This document shows positions 46,604 to 56,585 of a stretch of DNA of 64,000 nt, one piece after another. A program made the translations under genes and the position numbers. This stretch comes from Enterococcus larvae. Lineage in GTDB: Bacteria > Bacillota > Bacilli > Lactobacillales > Enterococcaceae. Under the pieces are notes generated by a model that searched no databases, was not told the DNA's origin, and saw only the letters and a list, made by a program, of their open reading frames with translations. The first letter of the stretch is position 1. Every line of letters starts with the position of its first letter. The stretch lies in assembly GCF_017830045.1 (NCBI RefSeq), contig NZ_JAEDXU010000004.1, positions 1 to 64,000 of the forward strand, read 5' to 3'.

Positions 46604-47695
46604 ATGAGCAAGATAACCCATCGAAGAGACACTCGTCCTGTAAATGTAGGCGGACTGACTATCGGCGGAAGTAATGAACTTTTCATTCAAAGCATGTGCA
46701 CGACAAAGACACATCATGTTGAAGAAACAGTTGCCCAAATTCTCGAACTGGAAGAAGCTGGCTGCCAGATCGTTCGTGTTGCAGTACCTGATGAGGAAGC
46801 TGCCAATGCTCTTCGCGCAATCAAAGAACAAATCCACATTCCATTAGTTGCAGATATTCACTTTGACTATCGTCTGGCCCTAAAAGCCATCGAACAAGGT
46901 GTGGATAAAATAAGAATCAACCCTGGAAATATCGGACGAAAAGACCGTGTTGAAAAAGTAGTCACGGCTTGTAAAGAAAAAGGAATTCCCATCAGGATCG
47001 GTGTCAATGCCGGCTCACTGGAAAAGAAATTCCTTCAACAATATGGTTACCCAACAGCTGAAGCAATGGTAGCCAGTGCATTAGAACATATAAAAATTCT
47101 TGAAGATTTGGATTTTTACGACATTATCGTTTCCTTAAAAGCAAGTGATGTTGACTTGGCTATTGAGGCTTATGCATTGGCTGCTGAAAGTTTTAACTAC
47201 CCGTTGCATTTAGGGATCACAGAAGCTGGAACAAAATTTTCCGGCGGAATCAAATCTGCAGCCGGCTTAGGCGCCTTATTATCAAGAGGAATCGGCAATA
47301 CTTGTCGTGTCTCTTTATCTGCAGACCCTGTAGAAGAAATCAAAGTAGCTAAAGAAGTGCTGAAGGCATTTGGCTTAGCCAGTAATGCAGCATCTCTGAT
47401 TTCTTGTCCAACATGCGGACGGATCGAAATCGATTTGATCCCTATCGCAAATGAGATCGAAGAGTACATCGAAAAAATCAAGGCACCAATCAAAGTAGCT
47501 GTATTAGGATGTGCAGTCAACGGTCCTGGGGAAGCCCGGGAAGCCGATATCGGTATTGCCGGTGGACAAGGAAAAGGAATGCTGTTCAAAAAAGGCAAAA
47601 TCATTCGAACTGTTCCAGAAGAAATCATGGTTGCTGAGCTGAAAAAGGAAGTTGATCTTTTGGCCGAAGCTTACGCTAGAGGCGAACAAATTTAA
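46604..47695 (+). CDS. ispG: 4-hydroxy-3-methylbut-2-enyl diphosphate synthase IspG
   Basis: A 363-aa [4Fe-4S] enzyme of the MEP isoprenoid pathway (GcpE). The TIM-barrel N-terminus has [21 protein letters not shown] (quoted as a region near residues 11-31), [12 protein letters not shown] and [10 protein letters not shown]. The cluster site has SCPTCGR and, 30-odd residues on, [11 protein letters not shown] with the conserved Glu. Start at 46604, where AAAGGAGA precedes the ATG; the upstream extension has no site. It stands alone, closed by a terminator. No other MEP gene is in the window. Confidence 0.96.
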   Translation: MSKITHRRDTRPVNVGGLTIGGSNELFIQSMCTTKTHHVEETVAQILELEEAGCQIVRVAVPDEEAANALRAIKEQIHIPLVADIHFDYRLALKAIEQGVDKIRINPGNIGRKDRVEKVVTACKEKGIPIRIGVNAGSLEKKFLQQYGYPTAEAMVASALEHIKILEDLDFYDIIVSLKASDVDLAIEAYALAAESFNYPLHLGITEAGTKFSGGIKSAAGLGALLSRGIGNTCRVSLSADPVEEIKVAKEVLKAFGLASNAASLISCPTCGRIEIDLIPIANEIEEYIEKIKAPIKVAVLGCAVNGPGEAREADIGIAGGQGKGMLFKKGKIIRTVPEEIMVAELKKEVDLLAEAYARGEQI

Positions 47696-47699
47696 ATCA

Positions 47700-47742
47700 T
47701 AGATTGAGGCACCGCTTTTAAGCGAGTCTCAATCTTTTTTGT
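47700..47742 (+). terminator. ispG terminator
   Basis: AGATTGAG at 47701 pairs with CTCAATCT (about 47728-47735), with an inner CGCTT/AAGCG stem, followed by T6. Confidence 0.9.
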
Positions 47743-47896
47743 TTCACTGCTTTTTTGTTACACTTGTTATAGTAATGCTATTTCTCAACGACTAGCCGGT
47801 CGCCATTCAATACGCTTTTTCCTGCAAGTGATTAAGAAACACTGGTACACTTAGCCAACTCGTCCGCAAATAGCAGAAAAGAAGGAGTGCATTTAC

Positions 47897-48859
47897 ATGG
47901 GAAAACCAATTATCTTTCTAAAAGAAAGCCTCAAGCCAGATCAGATAGAACAGATCAAAGCAGCTGCTGATGATTATCAAATCATTGAAGCGAGCGACTC
48001 AACCAATGCTTTTCACGAAGAAGATATCGTGATCATGTTAGGTTGGGATAAAGAAATAGGTCCACGCTTGTTGAAAAATCCTGACAGCAAGCTGAAATGG
48101 GTCCAATCGATTTCTGCCGGAGTCGATTCTTACGATCTGGCTTCATTCAAGGAGAAGAATATTTTGCTTTCAAACGGAAGCGGCATCCATACAATTTCCA
48201 TCACCGAGCATGTTTTAGGTATTCTATTAGCTGAAGGTCGAGGAGTACTAAGGGCCGCAGTCTCGCAAAAGGAGCGGCAATGGAAGGACCCCTCCTTTGA
48301 CTATCGCCAGCTCTCTGGACAAAACCTATTAATTGTAGGGACTGGAAAAATCGGCCAACAGCTGGCTTCTTTCGCCCAAGGGTTGAAGATAAAAACCTAC
48401 GGGATCAATTCAAGCGGGCATCCTTCTCCAGGATTTTTGGAATGCTACTCACAAAAAAATATGAACCGTATCATCAAGGACATGGATATCATTGTCAACA
48501 TCCTTCCATTAACAGATGAAACCTATTATCTGTATAATGAAGAAGTCTTTCAGTCAATGAAAAAAGGAAGCATCTTTGTTAATGTTGGACGCGGTCCTTC
48601 CGTTAAAACCGATGATTTGATTCAGGCATTAGAAAATGGTCAAATCAGATTTGCGGCATTGGATGTTTTTGAAGAAGAACCTTTACCAGCAGATTCTCCC
48701 TTATGGGATATGGATAATGTCTTGATCACTCCACACATTTCCGGGATAACCGATGGGTTCAAAGAGAAACTGACCGCCATCTTTCTTGCTAATCTGGATG
48801 GGTTCATCCATGAACAACAACTAAAAAAGAATCAAGTTGACCTAGATAGAGGATATTAA
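47897..48859 (+). CDS. D-isomer-specific 2-hydroxyacid dehydrogenase
   Basis: A 320-aa NAD(P)-dependent oxidoreductase. The cofactor loop is VGTGKIGQQL (about 146-155). Catalytic residues are the Arg of NVGRGPSV, the Glu of DVFEEEPLP, and the His of ITPHISG. The N-terminal WVQSISAGVD matches the phosphoglycerate-dehydrogenase-like group acting on 2-keto or 2-hydroxy acids. The substrate is not identifiable from sequence. AAGGAG precedes the ATG. Monocistronic. Confidence 0.88.
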   Translation: MGKPIIFLKESLKPDQIEQIKAAADDYQIIEASDSTNAFHEEDIVIMLGWDKEIGPRLLKNPDSKLKWVQSISAGVDSYDLASFKEKNILLSNGSGIHTISITEHVLGILLAEGRGVLRAAVSQKERQWKDPSFDYRQLSGQNLLIVGTGKIGQQLASFAQGLKIKTYGINSSGHPSPGFLECYSQKNMNRIIKDMDIIVNILPLTDETYYLYNEEVFQSMKKGSIFVNVGRGPSVKTDDLIQALENGQIRFAALDVFEEEPLPADSPLWDMDNVLITPHISGITDGFKEKLTAIFLANLDGFIHEQQLKKNQVDLDRGY

Positions 48860-48861
48860 AA

Positions 48862-49105
48862 AAAGGACTGATGACATTAGTCTGCTCAGCCTCCTTAAAA
48901 CTAAATAAATGCTATCCAAAGCTCCTCCATGCCTCAAGGTTCGGAGCCTAGTGAAAACCGTAGACACAAAAACAGTCCCTTTGGAAATAAGCCGAATAAT
49001 TCTAAAAATACCGAAAGCTCCGAGTAGATGCCAAGAAAGACTATTCATTTCCTGAATAGTCTTTCTTGGTAATTTTCGGATTATTCTTCTTATCTCTTGA
49101 AGCTA
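48862..49105. repeat. Diverged mosaic intergenic repeat with nested hairpins
   Basis: It starts with GGACTGATGACATTAGTC, a short hairpin, just after the dehydrogenase gene. Further in, AATAAGCCGAATAATTC and GATTATTCTTCTTA face each other around a perfect 17-bp hairpin (CCAAGAAAGACTATTCA, 49031-49047, with its complement at 49053-49069). The tail AGCTAAACACTTTTGTC is shared with the element at 60978-61168 (AGCTAAACACTTCTGTC). Confidence 0.6.
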
Positions 49106-49179
49106 AACACTTTTGTCAAAACCTTCTTTTGAAATAATCAACATGAACTCTCCTGATGTTTTTCACACCAAGCGCTCAT

Positions 49180-50112
49180 TTAAACATTGTCTTTTTCTGT
49201 TTCCTTGACCAGATAAACTGGCCGTTTTTTCGTTTCCATAAATATCTTTCCAATGTATTTCCCAATGATCCCCAGGCACAGCAGCTGTAAACCGCCAACA
49301 AAAAGAAAAATACAAACCATTGAAGGCCAACCACTTGTAGGATCTCCATACATGACTGTTCTAAAAAAGATCACCATCATTGCAATTACAGAGCCCACAC
49401 AGGATAATGCACCTATATATGATGCGAAATTCAATGGTGCTTCTGAAAAATTGATAATACCATCTAAGGAATAACTAAATAAACTCCAAAAGGACCATGA
49501 CGTTTCTCCAGCAACACGCTCTCGGTTTTCGTAGGATAAATACTTCGTATTATAGCCTACCCAGCTGAAGATCCCTTTTGAGAAGCGATTATACTCCGTC
49601 AATTCAAGAATACTGTCAACCATTTGTCGTGTCATCAGCCGAAAGTCCCTAGCGCCGTCAACCATCTCAGTCTCACCAATCTTGTTGATCAGCTTATAAA
49701 ACATCTGCGCAAAAAAGCTGCGAATGGCAGGCTCACCGTCTCTTGTTGTCCGTCTAGTTCCCACACAATCAATGTCCTCAGTTTCAATGAGTTCAATCAT
49801 TTGCGGCAGCAGCTCCGGCGGGTCCTGCAAATCAGCATCCATTACGGTAACCAAGTCTCCTTTAGCTGCCTGAAGACCAGCATACAAGCCTGCTTCCTTC
49901 CCAAAATTCCTTGAAAAAGATAAGTACCTTACTTTATTCGGGTATTGCTTATGTAAATCTCGTAAACAAGATAGTGTATTATCCTTTGAGCCATCATTGA
50001 CAAACACGTATTCCACATCATGCTTGATCTGCTGACTGATTTTTTCTACCTCATTAAAGAAAATAGGTATGGATTCCTCTTCGTTATAACAAGGAATTAC
50101 AATCGATAACAT
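49180..50112 (-). CDS. DPM1/GtrB-like polyprenyl-phosphate glycosyltransferase
   Basis: A 310-aa GT2 enzyme that loads a hexose onto undecaprenyl phosphate, as GtrB or CsbB do for later transfer to wall polymers. The GT-A domain has VIPCYNEEES, FVNDGSKDNT and VMDADLQDPPELLPQM with the DxD metal site. The C-terminal two helices (about 225-250 and 262-285) are typical. Start at 50112, where GGGAGGAAAG precedes the ATG. No flippase or GtrC-type partner is next to it. Monocistronic. Confidence 0.92.
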   Translation of the reverse strand: MLSIVIPCYNEEESIPIFFNEVEKISQQIKHDVEYVFVNDGSKDNTLSCLRDLHKQYPNKVRYLSFSRNFGKEAGLYAGLQAAKGDLVTVMDADLQDPPELLPQMIELIETEDIDCVGTRRTTRDGEPAIRSFFAQMFYKLINKIGETEMVDGARDFRLMTRQMVDSILELTEYNRFSKGIFSWVGYNTKYLSYENRERVAGETSWSFWSLFSYSLDGIINFSEAPLNFASYIGALSCVGSVIAMMVIFFRTVMYGDPTSGWPSMVCIFLFVGGLQLLCLGIIGKYIGKIFMETKKRPVYLVKETEKDNV

Positions 50113-50385
50113 TCTCTCTTTCCTCCCATGCATAAATCTGTCTACTCATTGTAACATACTATAAAAATGAAGTCCTCAGTAAATTAAATAACAAATGTAT
50201 CGTTAATCTAAAGTTAAAATACAGAGAATTTATTTTTAATATTAAGCTTTTATATTTATAAATTATTTATAAAAAAACATTTTTATAACATTCTCTCTTG
50301 AAATTATCCGTTTTCATCGGTATGATGTAATAGAGATAGTTAAAAAGCTACTTTGTTACACGATTACCGTTAGGAGGAAATAATC

Positions 50386-51876
50386 ATGCTCGAGACAATC
50401 ATTTTAGATGATTTTTCACAAAAAAAGTTAGATATGTTTCACCAGTTCCTCGAATGTGACGATGGAACTTACTCGCCCAGGTATTTTAAACAATTCACAG
50501 ATTTCTCTCACGCTCGTCTCGTTTCCCTGTTTACAGAGATGGACGATGACTTGCAGCAGCAAATAGGCACACCGCTTTTGACGGATGATGGAAAAATTAC
50601 AATCAATAAGGAACAGCTTATCACCGCATCTTATCAGCAATATTTGTTTCAGGAAAGTATTGCCTATAAATTTTTGCTGGCTTCTATTCTGGAAAAGAAT
50701 TATCGCCTTGAAGATTTTTGTGAAGAAAATTACATAAGTCGTGCTTCTGTTCTAAGAAAGCTTCAGCCTATCATCAGCTATTTGAAAAAGTTTGATATCC
50801 AGATAAATTGCTCGAAAATGAGAATCACAGGTAATGAAGCAATCATTCGCATCGTTTACTTTAACTTCTTTTGGCTTACTTCATTCGGAGAAGATTTTTT
50901 CCTTGCATTAGGAGAAAATAAACGAGGGCCTGAGCTGTTCGACTTCAATGATAAGCAATGGATGAAGTATGTTGAACCGAGACAGTGGTTTTTGCTGACC
51001 TCTATCAATAGACTGCGTTTAGAAAAAGCCCATTTCTTAGCTGAAACTCCTTTTGATCAGCTTGTCTACCCGGAAACAAATTTATCGTTTTTTGATGAAT
51101 TGAAACAACTAGGTATTTCAAAACAGTTTCGTTCAAGAGAATCTGATTTTCTATCTTATATGCTCTTCTACTGGATTCCATATTTCCATTCAGATGATCC
51201 GCGAATCCCTTACGTGAAGTCCTATATGCTCAGTGACAATCATCCATTAGGAAACTTGATTGGTGAATTCCAAAACTTTTACATAAGTGCACTTGGTGAG
51301 AATGCTCTTACCGAAGATGAAAAAGAATTATTACATATCAACATTTTCACAACTTTTTTGAATCATGCGATCAGGGAAGATCGTCTGCCGTTAGCGGTGG
51401 ACTTCTCTTACGACCTTTTCAGAGGACATCATCCTTTGTTTGAGCCGCTGTTTCATGATGTTCAAGCCTTCTTGAAAAAGACAGCACAGACAGATCAGCA
51501 TCGTTGGATACTAAACTGTTTAGATCATTTGGTCTTTAGCTGTACTGTATTTCTGCTGCCCTTCTTTGAGCGGGAAAAACAGAACCATCAATTACGCGTA
51601 GGAGTCATCTTGTTTCAGAATGCGATCGTTTCCCAGTCTCTTTTTGAGTACCTGGCAAAAATCCCATTTGTTGAGGCAGAGCTGATCACTTCCTTTGAAA
51701 AAAAGGACTATGATTATTATATTGCAACATCTGCGCTCTTGCTGCCGAAAAGCGTAAGAAGAAAAGGCAACTTCAAGTTGATCACTTTGACTGAAATAGA
51801 AAAATACCAGACGATTCTCTTTTCCACATTACAGGAAAGATATTCAAAAAAGGCTGACAACTTTATCGCTGGTTAA
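50386..51876 (+). CDS. Mga-like transcriptional regulator
   Basis: A 496-aa protein resembling the Mga/AtxA group. The N-terminal helix-turn-helix region reads YRLEDFCEENYISRASVLRKLQPI (about 106-129, described by position), preceded by KFLLASILEKN. A long middle section may hold PRD-like domains, and the C-terminus (about 405-470, RVGVILFQNAIVSQSLFEYL) looks like an EIIB-like dimerisation domain. Targets unknown; the divergent DPM1-like gene is the nearest candidate. AGGAGGA precedes the ATG. Confidence 0.82.
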   Translation: MLETIILDDFSQKKLDMFHQFLECDDGTYSPRYFKQFTDFSHARLVSLFTEMDDDLQQQIGTPLLTDDGKITINKEQLITASYQQYLFQESIAYKFLLASILEKNYRLEDFCEENYISRASVLRKLQPIISYLKKFDIQINCSKMRITGNEAIIRIVYFNFFWLTSFGEDFFLALGENKRGPELFDFNDKQWMKYVEPRQWFLLTSINRLRLEKAHFLAETPFDQLVYPETNLSFFDELKQLGISKQFRSRESDFLSYMLFYWIPYFHSDDPRIPYVKSYMLSDNHPLGNLIGEFQNFYISALGENALTEDEKELLHINIFTTFLNHAIREDRLPLAVDFSYDLFRGHHPLFEPLFHDVQAFLKKTAQTDQHRWILNCLDHLVFSCTVFLLPFFEREKQNHQLRVGVILFQNAIVSQSLFEYLAKIPFVEAELITSFEKKDYDYYIATSALLLPKSVRRKGNFKLITLTEIEKYQTILFSTLQERYSKKADNFIAG

Positions 51877-51930
51877 TGACTAGCTGCTGACTGCAACCTC
51901 CCCTGCCGCTCGCTACTGTCTTGAATCTTA

Positions 51931-51984
51931 ACAATAAAAAAAGCAGAACAAACCTTTATCGAGTTTGTTCCGCTTTTTTATTGT
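51931..51984. terminator. Bidirectional terminator
   Basis: AAAAGCAGAACAAAC pairs with GTTTGTTCCGCTTTT around CTTTATCGA, with A runs on the left and T6 on the right. It lies between the convergent Mga-like and HesB-like genes and can stop both. Confidence 0.9.
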
Positions 51985-52286
51985 TTAAAATCGCTATTTT
52001 TTTCAAAAAGATATGTTGGCTCATCCAGCTTTTCATCATAATCAACGACTAAATCATAGCCGGTAAAAAACCAATCATCATTTTCTTCTACATAATACAT
52101 CAATCCGCCAACCTTCGTTTGCGCCAATGGTTTCTCAGGTGTATCCACAGACATCCCTACAGAAAAGCCTTCATGTACATTGGTACTGCCATAGACCTTC
52201 CCATAAAAGCGAATCCCCATCTCAGGCTCTAACTGGAGCTCCTGCTTGAACCATTCTTGGGCACGCGGCGTCACTGTCAATTTCAT
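51978..52286 (-). CDS. HesB/IscA-superfamily protein without the cysteines
   Basis: A 102-aa protein with the HesB-like fold pattern (MKLTVTPRAQEWFKQEL, then GIRFYGKVYG, and a DLVVDYDEKLDEPTYLF end). The conserved Cys residues of true IscA-type Fe-S carriers are absent, as in the YneR group of Firmicutes. It is therefore unlikely to bind a cluster, and the function is unknown. Start at 52286, where GGGAGGG lies upstream; the longer frame begins before that site. Confidence 0.8.
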   Translation of the reverse strand: MKLTVTPRAQEWFKQELQLEPEMGIRFYGKVYGSTNVHEGFSVGMSVDTPEKPLAQTKVGGLMYYVEENDDWFFTGYDLVVDYDEKLDEPTYLFEKNSDFKQ

Positions 52287-52348
52287 CCATAATCCCTCCC
52301 TACCTGAATATTGTAGCATAGAAGAGATTACTTTCATGTATAAGTTGC

Positions 52349-53014
52349 CTATTGACTCATTTTATTATCCAGTAAATCGACATCATCTGTATTCCCAACT
52401 ACCAGCAAGTTGTCGTTCTCTCTAACGATTTCTTCTGCAGCCGGTGAAGCAATAACCTCACTCTTCGACCTGCGTATCGCAACAACAGTCAAACCAAAGC
52501 GCTGACGGAAGTTCAAATCTCCCAATGTCTTATTATAGAACTTTGGATTTGACACACGAATTTCTGCCAGTGAGAATTCATTCGACAGATCAATGTAATC
52601 CAAAATATTTCTTGAAACCAGCTTATGAGCAACTCTGATTCCCATATCTCGTTCCGGATGGACAACAGAGTCGGCCCCGATTTTTTCCAGTACACGGGCA
52701 TGATAAGAGTTTACTGCCTTTGCAAGAACATTCGGCACACCCATCTCCTTTACCATTAAAGTTACCAGAATACTCGCCTGAATGTCCTCACCGATTGCAA
52801 CAACTACATGGTCAAAGTTTCGAATCCCCAATGATCGAAGCGTCATTTCATCCTGCGCATTTGCTACGACAGCATGTGTCGCAATATTCATGTATTCATT
52901 CACTTTATCTTCATTACTGTCAATAGCTAGAACTTCCTGTCCTGACTCGATCAGCGTCTGACAAATACTACCACCGAATCTTCCTAAACCGATTATCGCA
53001 AAATTCTGTTTCAT
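52349..53014 (-). CDS. ktrA: KtrA-type potassium uptake regulator
   Basis: A 221-aa cytoplasmic gating subunit. The RCK-N domain begins FAIIGLGRFGGSICQTL (nucleotide loop GxGxxG), with an acidic residue at the end of the second strand (LAIDSNED). The RCK-C (TrkA-C) domain occupies about 140-221 and would bind a cyclic dinucleotide or similar ligand. Its membrane partner KtrB is not in the window, as often happens with the KtrC/KtrA split. AGGAGC precedes the ATG. Confidence 0.9.
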   Translation of the reverse strand: MKQNFAIIGLGRFGGSICQTLIESGQEVLAIDSNEDKVNEYMNIATHAVVANAQDEMTLRSLGIRNFDHVVVAIGEDIQASILVTLMVKEMGVPNVLAKAVNSYHARVLEKIGADSVVHPERDMGIRVAHKLVSRNILDYIDLSNEFSLAEIRVSNPKFYNKTLGDLNFRQRFGLTVVAIRRSKSEVIASPAAEEIVRENDNLLVVGNTDDVDLLDNKMSQ

Positions 53015-53054
53015 AATGGCTCTCTGCTCCTACTGTTTATTTACAATCTATAGT

Positions 53055-53104
53055 AGGACGTATCTGAAAAATTCGGATTCCACCGCAGCTTTCAGACACG
53101 CCCT
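53055..53104. terminator. Inverted repeat after liaR
   Basis: AGGACGTATCTGAAA (53055-53069) pairs with TTTCAGACACGCCCT (53090-53104) with two mismatches. The T tract is poor, so it may be a weak terminator or a small repeat between liaR and the KtrA gene. Confidence 0.55.
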
Positions 53105-53116
53105 AATTCCAATGTT

Positions 53117-53749
53117 TTATTTTACCAATTTGTGCTTGAACGCATAAATCGTCGCCTGCGTTCGATCATCCACATCCAGCTTCGCTAGGATATTAGACAC
53201 ATGGGTTTTCACTGTTTTCAACGTAATAAACAGCTCATCTGCAATTTCCTGATTACTCTTTCCTTTAGAGATCAGCAGTAAAATTTCAAATTCCCGATTC
53301 GTCAAGTCTTCATGCAGTACCGGCTCTTGTTTTTTCGTCAGACGTTCCATCATCTTCGTCGTCACTTCCGGTTCAAGTACACGCTCACCTCTGAATGTCG
53401 CTCGAATAGCATCTGCTATTTCATGAGCTGTTGAAGTCTTCAATAAATAACCTGCCGCTCCTGCTTCAATCGCAGGATAAACCTTTTCATCATCAATAAA
53501 GCTTGTCACGATAATGATTTTTGCCTCCGGCCAATCTTTTAGTATCGCCTTTGTTGATTCGATCCCATCCATTTCATCCATTACCAAATCCATTAAAATG
53601 ACATCCGGGCGCAATTCTAAGGCCTTCTCGTAACCTATCCGTCCATTCTCAGCTTCGCCGATCACTTCAATATCATCTTGGATAGACAAGTAGGAAGAAA
53701 CACCTAGGCGGACCATCTCATGGTCATCAACCAGCATCACTTTGATCAT
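53117..53749 (-). CDS. liaR: LiaR response regulator
   Basis: A 210-aa NarL/FixJ-type regulator. The receiver has VDDHE near the start, the phosphoacceptor Asp54 in [12 protein letters not shown], and Lys in the LLKTS loop. The C-terminal LuxR-type HTH reads [20 protein letters not shown] through [11 protein letters not shown]. In enterococci LiaR drives the membrane-stress response linked to daptomycin tolerance. It overlaps liaS by 23 bases, and AAAGGAGG for it lies inside liaS. Confidence 0.95.
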   Translation of the reverse strand: MIKVMLVDDHEMVRLGVSSYLSIQDDIEVIGEAENGRIGYEKALELRPDVILMDLVMDEMDGIESTKAILKDWPEAKIIIVTSFIDDEKVYPAIEAGAAGYLLKTSTAHEIADAIRATFRGERVLEPEVTTKMMERLTKKQEPVLHEDLTNREFEILLLISKGKSNQEIADELFITLKTVKTHVSNILAKLDVDDRTQATIYAFKHKLVK

Positions 53750-54830
53750 CTGTTAGTTCCTCCTTTATAACGGGTACTTTGATTTCTACACTTGTTCCCT
53801 GTCCTTTAAAGCTGATGATTTTGATTGAACCGCCCATTCCGGCAACTCGTTCACGAATATTCTTCAGACCATAGCTGCCCGCTTTGTTCTCGTTTTCATT
53901 CATGTCAAATCCAACACCATCATCTACAAGACGCAATAGAACGTTCTCACCAACCTGATGCAAGTAGACTTCCAGCTCATTCGCCTTCGCATGTCGAAGA
54001 GTATTCGACAAAAGCTCCTGAACAATTCGGAACAGATGATCCTCAATACTATTACTCAGACAAACATCCTCTACATCCCAGGTCAACTCGATTTTGATTT
54101 TTGTTTTAAGCTCCTTCAACAGCTGTTCGATCCCTTTTTTAAGGCTCTTGCCTTCAAGGCTTACCGGACGCAAATGAAGCAGCAACGCTCGCATTTCAGA
54201 CTGAGACGCATTGATGACATCTCCCACAATAGCCAGCTGCTTTTTAAACATATCTGAAGTATCAGACTTTTGTGCCTGCTCATTCAATGCTGAAATCATC
54301 ATCATCGCTCCAAATAGCTGCTGACTGACAGAATCATGAAGCTCTCTGGCAAGACGGTGCCGTTCTTCTTCAAGGATTTCTTCTCTCGTTTCACCATCAA
54401 ACACTTGAGGACGGCTGTTCAGTATCTGCAGCTCCTTGGACATCTCCACAAGCTTACTGCGAACAGCACTGATGTCAGCATCGATATCCCCAATATACAC
54501 ATCATTATCAGCATGAGGAATTTTTTTGCCAATCAGCGGGCTGTCATAGTTTCCTGCAGCCAACAAGCGTAACTTTTCTTCAATTCTACCATATTGAGCT
54601 TTTTGCACAATAGATATCAACAGGAAAGTCAACAAACCTGCAATCATAGAGAGCAGCAGGATATGAAAAAAGAAAGGAACATAAAAAACCTTTCGTCGAA
54701 AAAGCTCTAATAACCAGTCTTTTTGGTTGATGGCATGGAAATAAGAGAACAGCGTAAACAGCACCACTAAAAAGGTGCTGAACGCAGCATATAAAGACAA
54801 CATCTGTCGGGAGATTTTCCCAGCTATCAT
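53727..54830 (-). CDS. liaS: LiaS sensor histidine kinase
   Basis: A 367-aa intramembrane-sensing kinase. Two helices (about 10-33 and 48-73) with a very short outer loop precede a HAMP-like linker. The HisKA_3 motif is [20 protein letters not shown] (the phosphorylated His of ELHDSV), and the ATPase has [12 protein letters not shown] and DDGVGFD. The short loop implies it senses through LiaF or the membrane rather than a soluble ligand. Overlaps liaF by four bases. Confidence 0.95.
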   Translation of the reverse strand: MIAGKISRQMLSLYAAFSTFLVVLFTLFSYFHAINQKDWLLELFRRKVFYVPFFFHILLLSMIAGLLTFLLISIVQKAQYGRIEEKLRLLAAGNYDSPLIGKKIPHADNDVYIGDIDADISAVRSKLVEMSKELQILNSRPQVFDGETREEILEEERHRLARELHDSVSQQLFGAMMMISALNEQAQKSDTSDMFKKQLAIVGDVINASQSEMRALLLHLRPVSLEGKSLKKGIEQLLKELKTKIKIELTWDVEDVCLSNSIEDHLFRIVQELLSNTLRHAKANELEVYLHQVGENVLLRLVDDGVGFDMNENENKAGSYGLKNIRERVAGMGGSIKIISFKGQGTSVEIKVPVIKEELTDDQSDAG

Positions 54831-55558
54831 ACTCGGATCACCTCAACATCTCCTACAAGCGTATTGGTTATGATCTTCAATCGTCTTGGATTACTGTCAT
54901 AGCTGTCGCTGTATATTTTCAATGACTCGTTTTTCAAATGGTATTTTTCATTTTCAAATGTCACATTGCCGTAGAATGTAGAGTGCTCCAGTACAACTGC
55001 AACTCCTAAAGGAACCAGTATGCGAGTACGTCCAAATCCCTTTCTGACAATAATTACGTTGTCATCCTTCGGAAGGAGTGTGTTTCCTAGATCAATAATT
55101 GTATCTCCGGAAAGGATATCGATATTGATGTCATCCCATTCATATACGTTGCTGCCGATCCGTTCATTGGCAAACCAAGGACGTTTGAATTTTCTGCCGT
55201 TCTTACTTTCAACGTTTGTTGTTTCGATGATCATCATCTGTTTTTTCTTCCAAGGCGCCCTCTGTGTAAGATCGACTCCTGAAATCTCAACGCCTTTAAG
55301 TCCTACAAAAAGAACACCGAAAACCATCATCAGCCAAACTGCCGGGCTGTTGATCACACCAATAATAATCAATATAATACCCATGATCAGCATAAAATTG
55401 CCTAGACCATCTCTTTGTTTTTTTCTAAGAGCAAAAATCACGCTCAAAACTCCAATTATCAATAAAATAAGTAGAGGTGTATTATGTATAATTTGCCATA
55501 AAGCAAAGATGAAAAGTAATGCTTCCACAATAATAAAAAATCTCCATGGACTGTTCAT
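54827..55558 (-). CDS. liaF: LiaF, negative regulator of LiaSR
   Basis: A 243-aa membrane protein. Four hydrophobic helices fill residues about 5-90. The rest is a beta-rich cell-wall-active antibiotic response domain with WDDINIDILSGDTIIDLGNTLLP and IRKGFGRTRILVP-like strands. LiaF holds LiaS inactive without envelope stress. Its first-gene position in liaFSR matches other enterococci. AAGGAGGA precedes the ATG. A long antisense frame over it is a shadow. Confidence 0.95.
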   Translation of the reverse strand: MNSPWRFFIIVEALLFIFALWQIIHNTPLLILLIIGVLSVIFALRKKQRDGLGNFMLIMGIILIIIGVINSPAVWLMMVFGVLFVGLKGVEISGVDLTQRAPWKKKQMMIIETTNVESKNGRKFKRPWFANERIGSNVYEWDDINIDILSGDTIIDLGNTLLPKDDNVIIVRKGFGRTRILVPLGVAVVLEHSTFYGNVTFENEKYHLKNESLKIYSDSYDSNPRRLKIITNTLVGDVEVIRV

Positions 55559-55863
55559 TTCATTTCCTCCTTTCTAACTATAAGAATCCTATTAAAGGTT
55601 CCTTCAAATAAAGATACGTCTACTAAGGTATTTTTTCGTAAATACAGCAAATCATCCAGAGTCGGACGTAACGCGAGAAGCTAATATAAACACGAAAATA
55701 ATCATTAGTCACTGTTTACTTAGCCGATCTCATAGTAATAGTATACTTTATTTCCCATACTAATATTAGTTGCTTTGGCAGTATTTTACTATAGGTCTTT
55801 AGCCTGAGTTTTCAACAAAAGAGGACAGGAAACCATGTTCCTATCCTCAATCAGTTAAAATGA
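55559..55863. other. Intergenic region upstream of liaF
   Basis: About 305 bp with no gene. It should carry the liaFSR promoter and a LiaR site; I cannot name a site with confidence. The greA terminator is at its right end. Confidence 0.45.
55817..55850 (-). terminator. greA terminator
   Basis: GAGGACAGGAA (55821-55831) pairs with TTCCTATCCTC (55838-55848) with one G-U pair. The A4 to the left gives TTTTGTTG on the minus strand, 15 bases past the greA stop codon. Confidence 0.85.
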
Positions 55864-56337
55864 TCAGCCAACTCTTACGATTTTGACTTGCATGTCTCCT
55901 CCGGGCGTTGCAATTGCAACTTCATCTCCCAGATATTTACCGATAAGCGCTTGAGCAATCGGTGAATCATTTGAGATTTTTCCGGAAAACGGATCTGCTT
56001 CAGCACTTCCGACGATCGTATATTCTTCTTCATCTCCATCAGGCAGCTCAACGAATGCAACGGTCTTACCAATAGACACTTCATCAGAGTCCACGCCGTT
56101 GTTATCAATGATCTGGGCAAAACGGATCATGTTTTCTAAAGTTGTGATTCTTCCTTCAACAAAAGCCTGTTCGTCCTTTGCTGATTCATATTCCGAGTTT
56201 TCAGACAGATCACCGAAGCTGCGTGCGATTTTGATTCGCTCTACGATCTCTTTTCTCTTGACTGTCTTTAATTCCTCTAGTTCTTGTTCTAATTTTGCTT
56301 TTCCTTCAAGTGTCATAGGAAATACTTTTTCTACCAT
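55864..56337 (-). CDS. greA: Transcription elongation factor GreA
   Basis: A 157-aa secondary-channel factor that rescues backtracked RNA polymerase. The N-terminal coiled coil has [19 protein letters not shown], and the tip carries the acidic pair in [13 protein letters not shown] (Asp and Glu at about residues 41-44). The C-terminal FKBP-like domain has [23 protein letters not shown] precedes the ATG. Confidence 0.96.
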   Translation of the reverse strand: MVEKVFPMTLEGKAKLEQELEELKTVKRKEIVERIKIARSFGDLSENSEYESAKDEQAFVEGRITTLENMIRFAQIIDNNGVDSDEVSIGKTVAFVELPDGDEEEYTIVGSAEADPFSGKISNDSPIAQALIGKYLGDEVAIATPGGDMQVKIVRVG

Positions 56338-56511
56338 AATGATTCTCCCTTACTAAACTTACTACAATTTGTTATGTACTTTTTTCTAAAATACAGGGTA
56401 TTTGTAATCCACAAAAGATTACCATGCTTTCTAAAAATTGTAAATAAGATTCGCTCAATTTTAATGTTTCAAACGCAAAAATCTAACGCTTTCATAAAAG
56501 TATTAAAGCGA

Positions 56512-56541
56512 AACGAGCCTCACCATAACAGTTTGGCTCGT
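56512..56541 (-). terminator. Candidate mltG terminator
   Basis: ACGAGCC pairs with GGCTCGT (56512-56541). On the minus strand the stem is followed by TTTCGCTTT, a weak T tract. The rest of 56338-56585 holds no gene. Confidence 0.55.
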
Positions 56542-56585
56542 AACATAATACTCAAAATCAGCAGCTGATCATTTTATTTACAGGA

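Noticed and set aside
47197-47628. 143-codon minus-strand frame opposite ispG
   Set aside because: Shadow of a fully conserved enzyme gene.
48842-49048. 68-codon minus-strand frame
   Set aside because: It lies inside a non-coding repeat with hairpins and no start signal.
55020-55577. 185-codon plus-strand frame opposite liaF
   Set aside because: Antisense shadow of a well-supported gene; it has low-complexity Ile/Ser composition and no ribosome-binding site.
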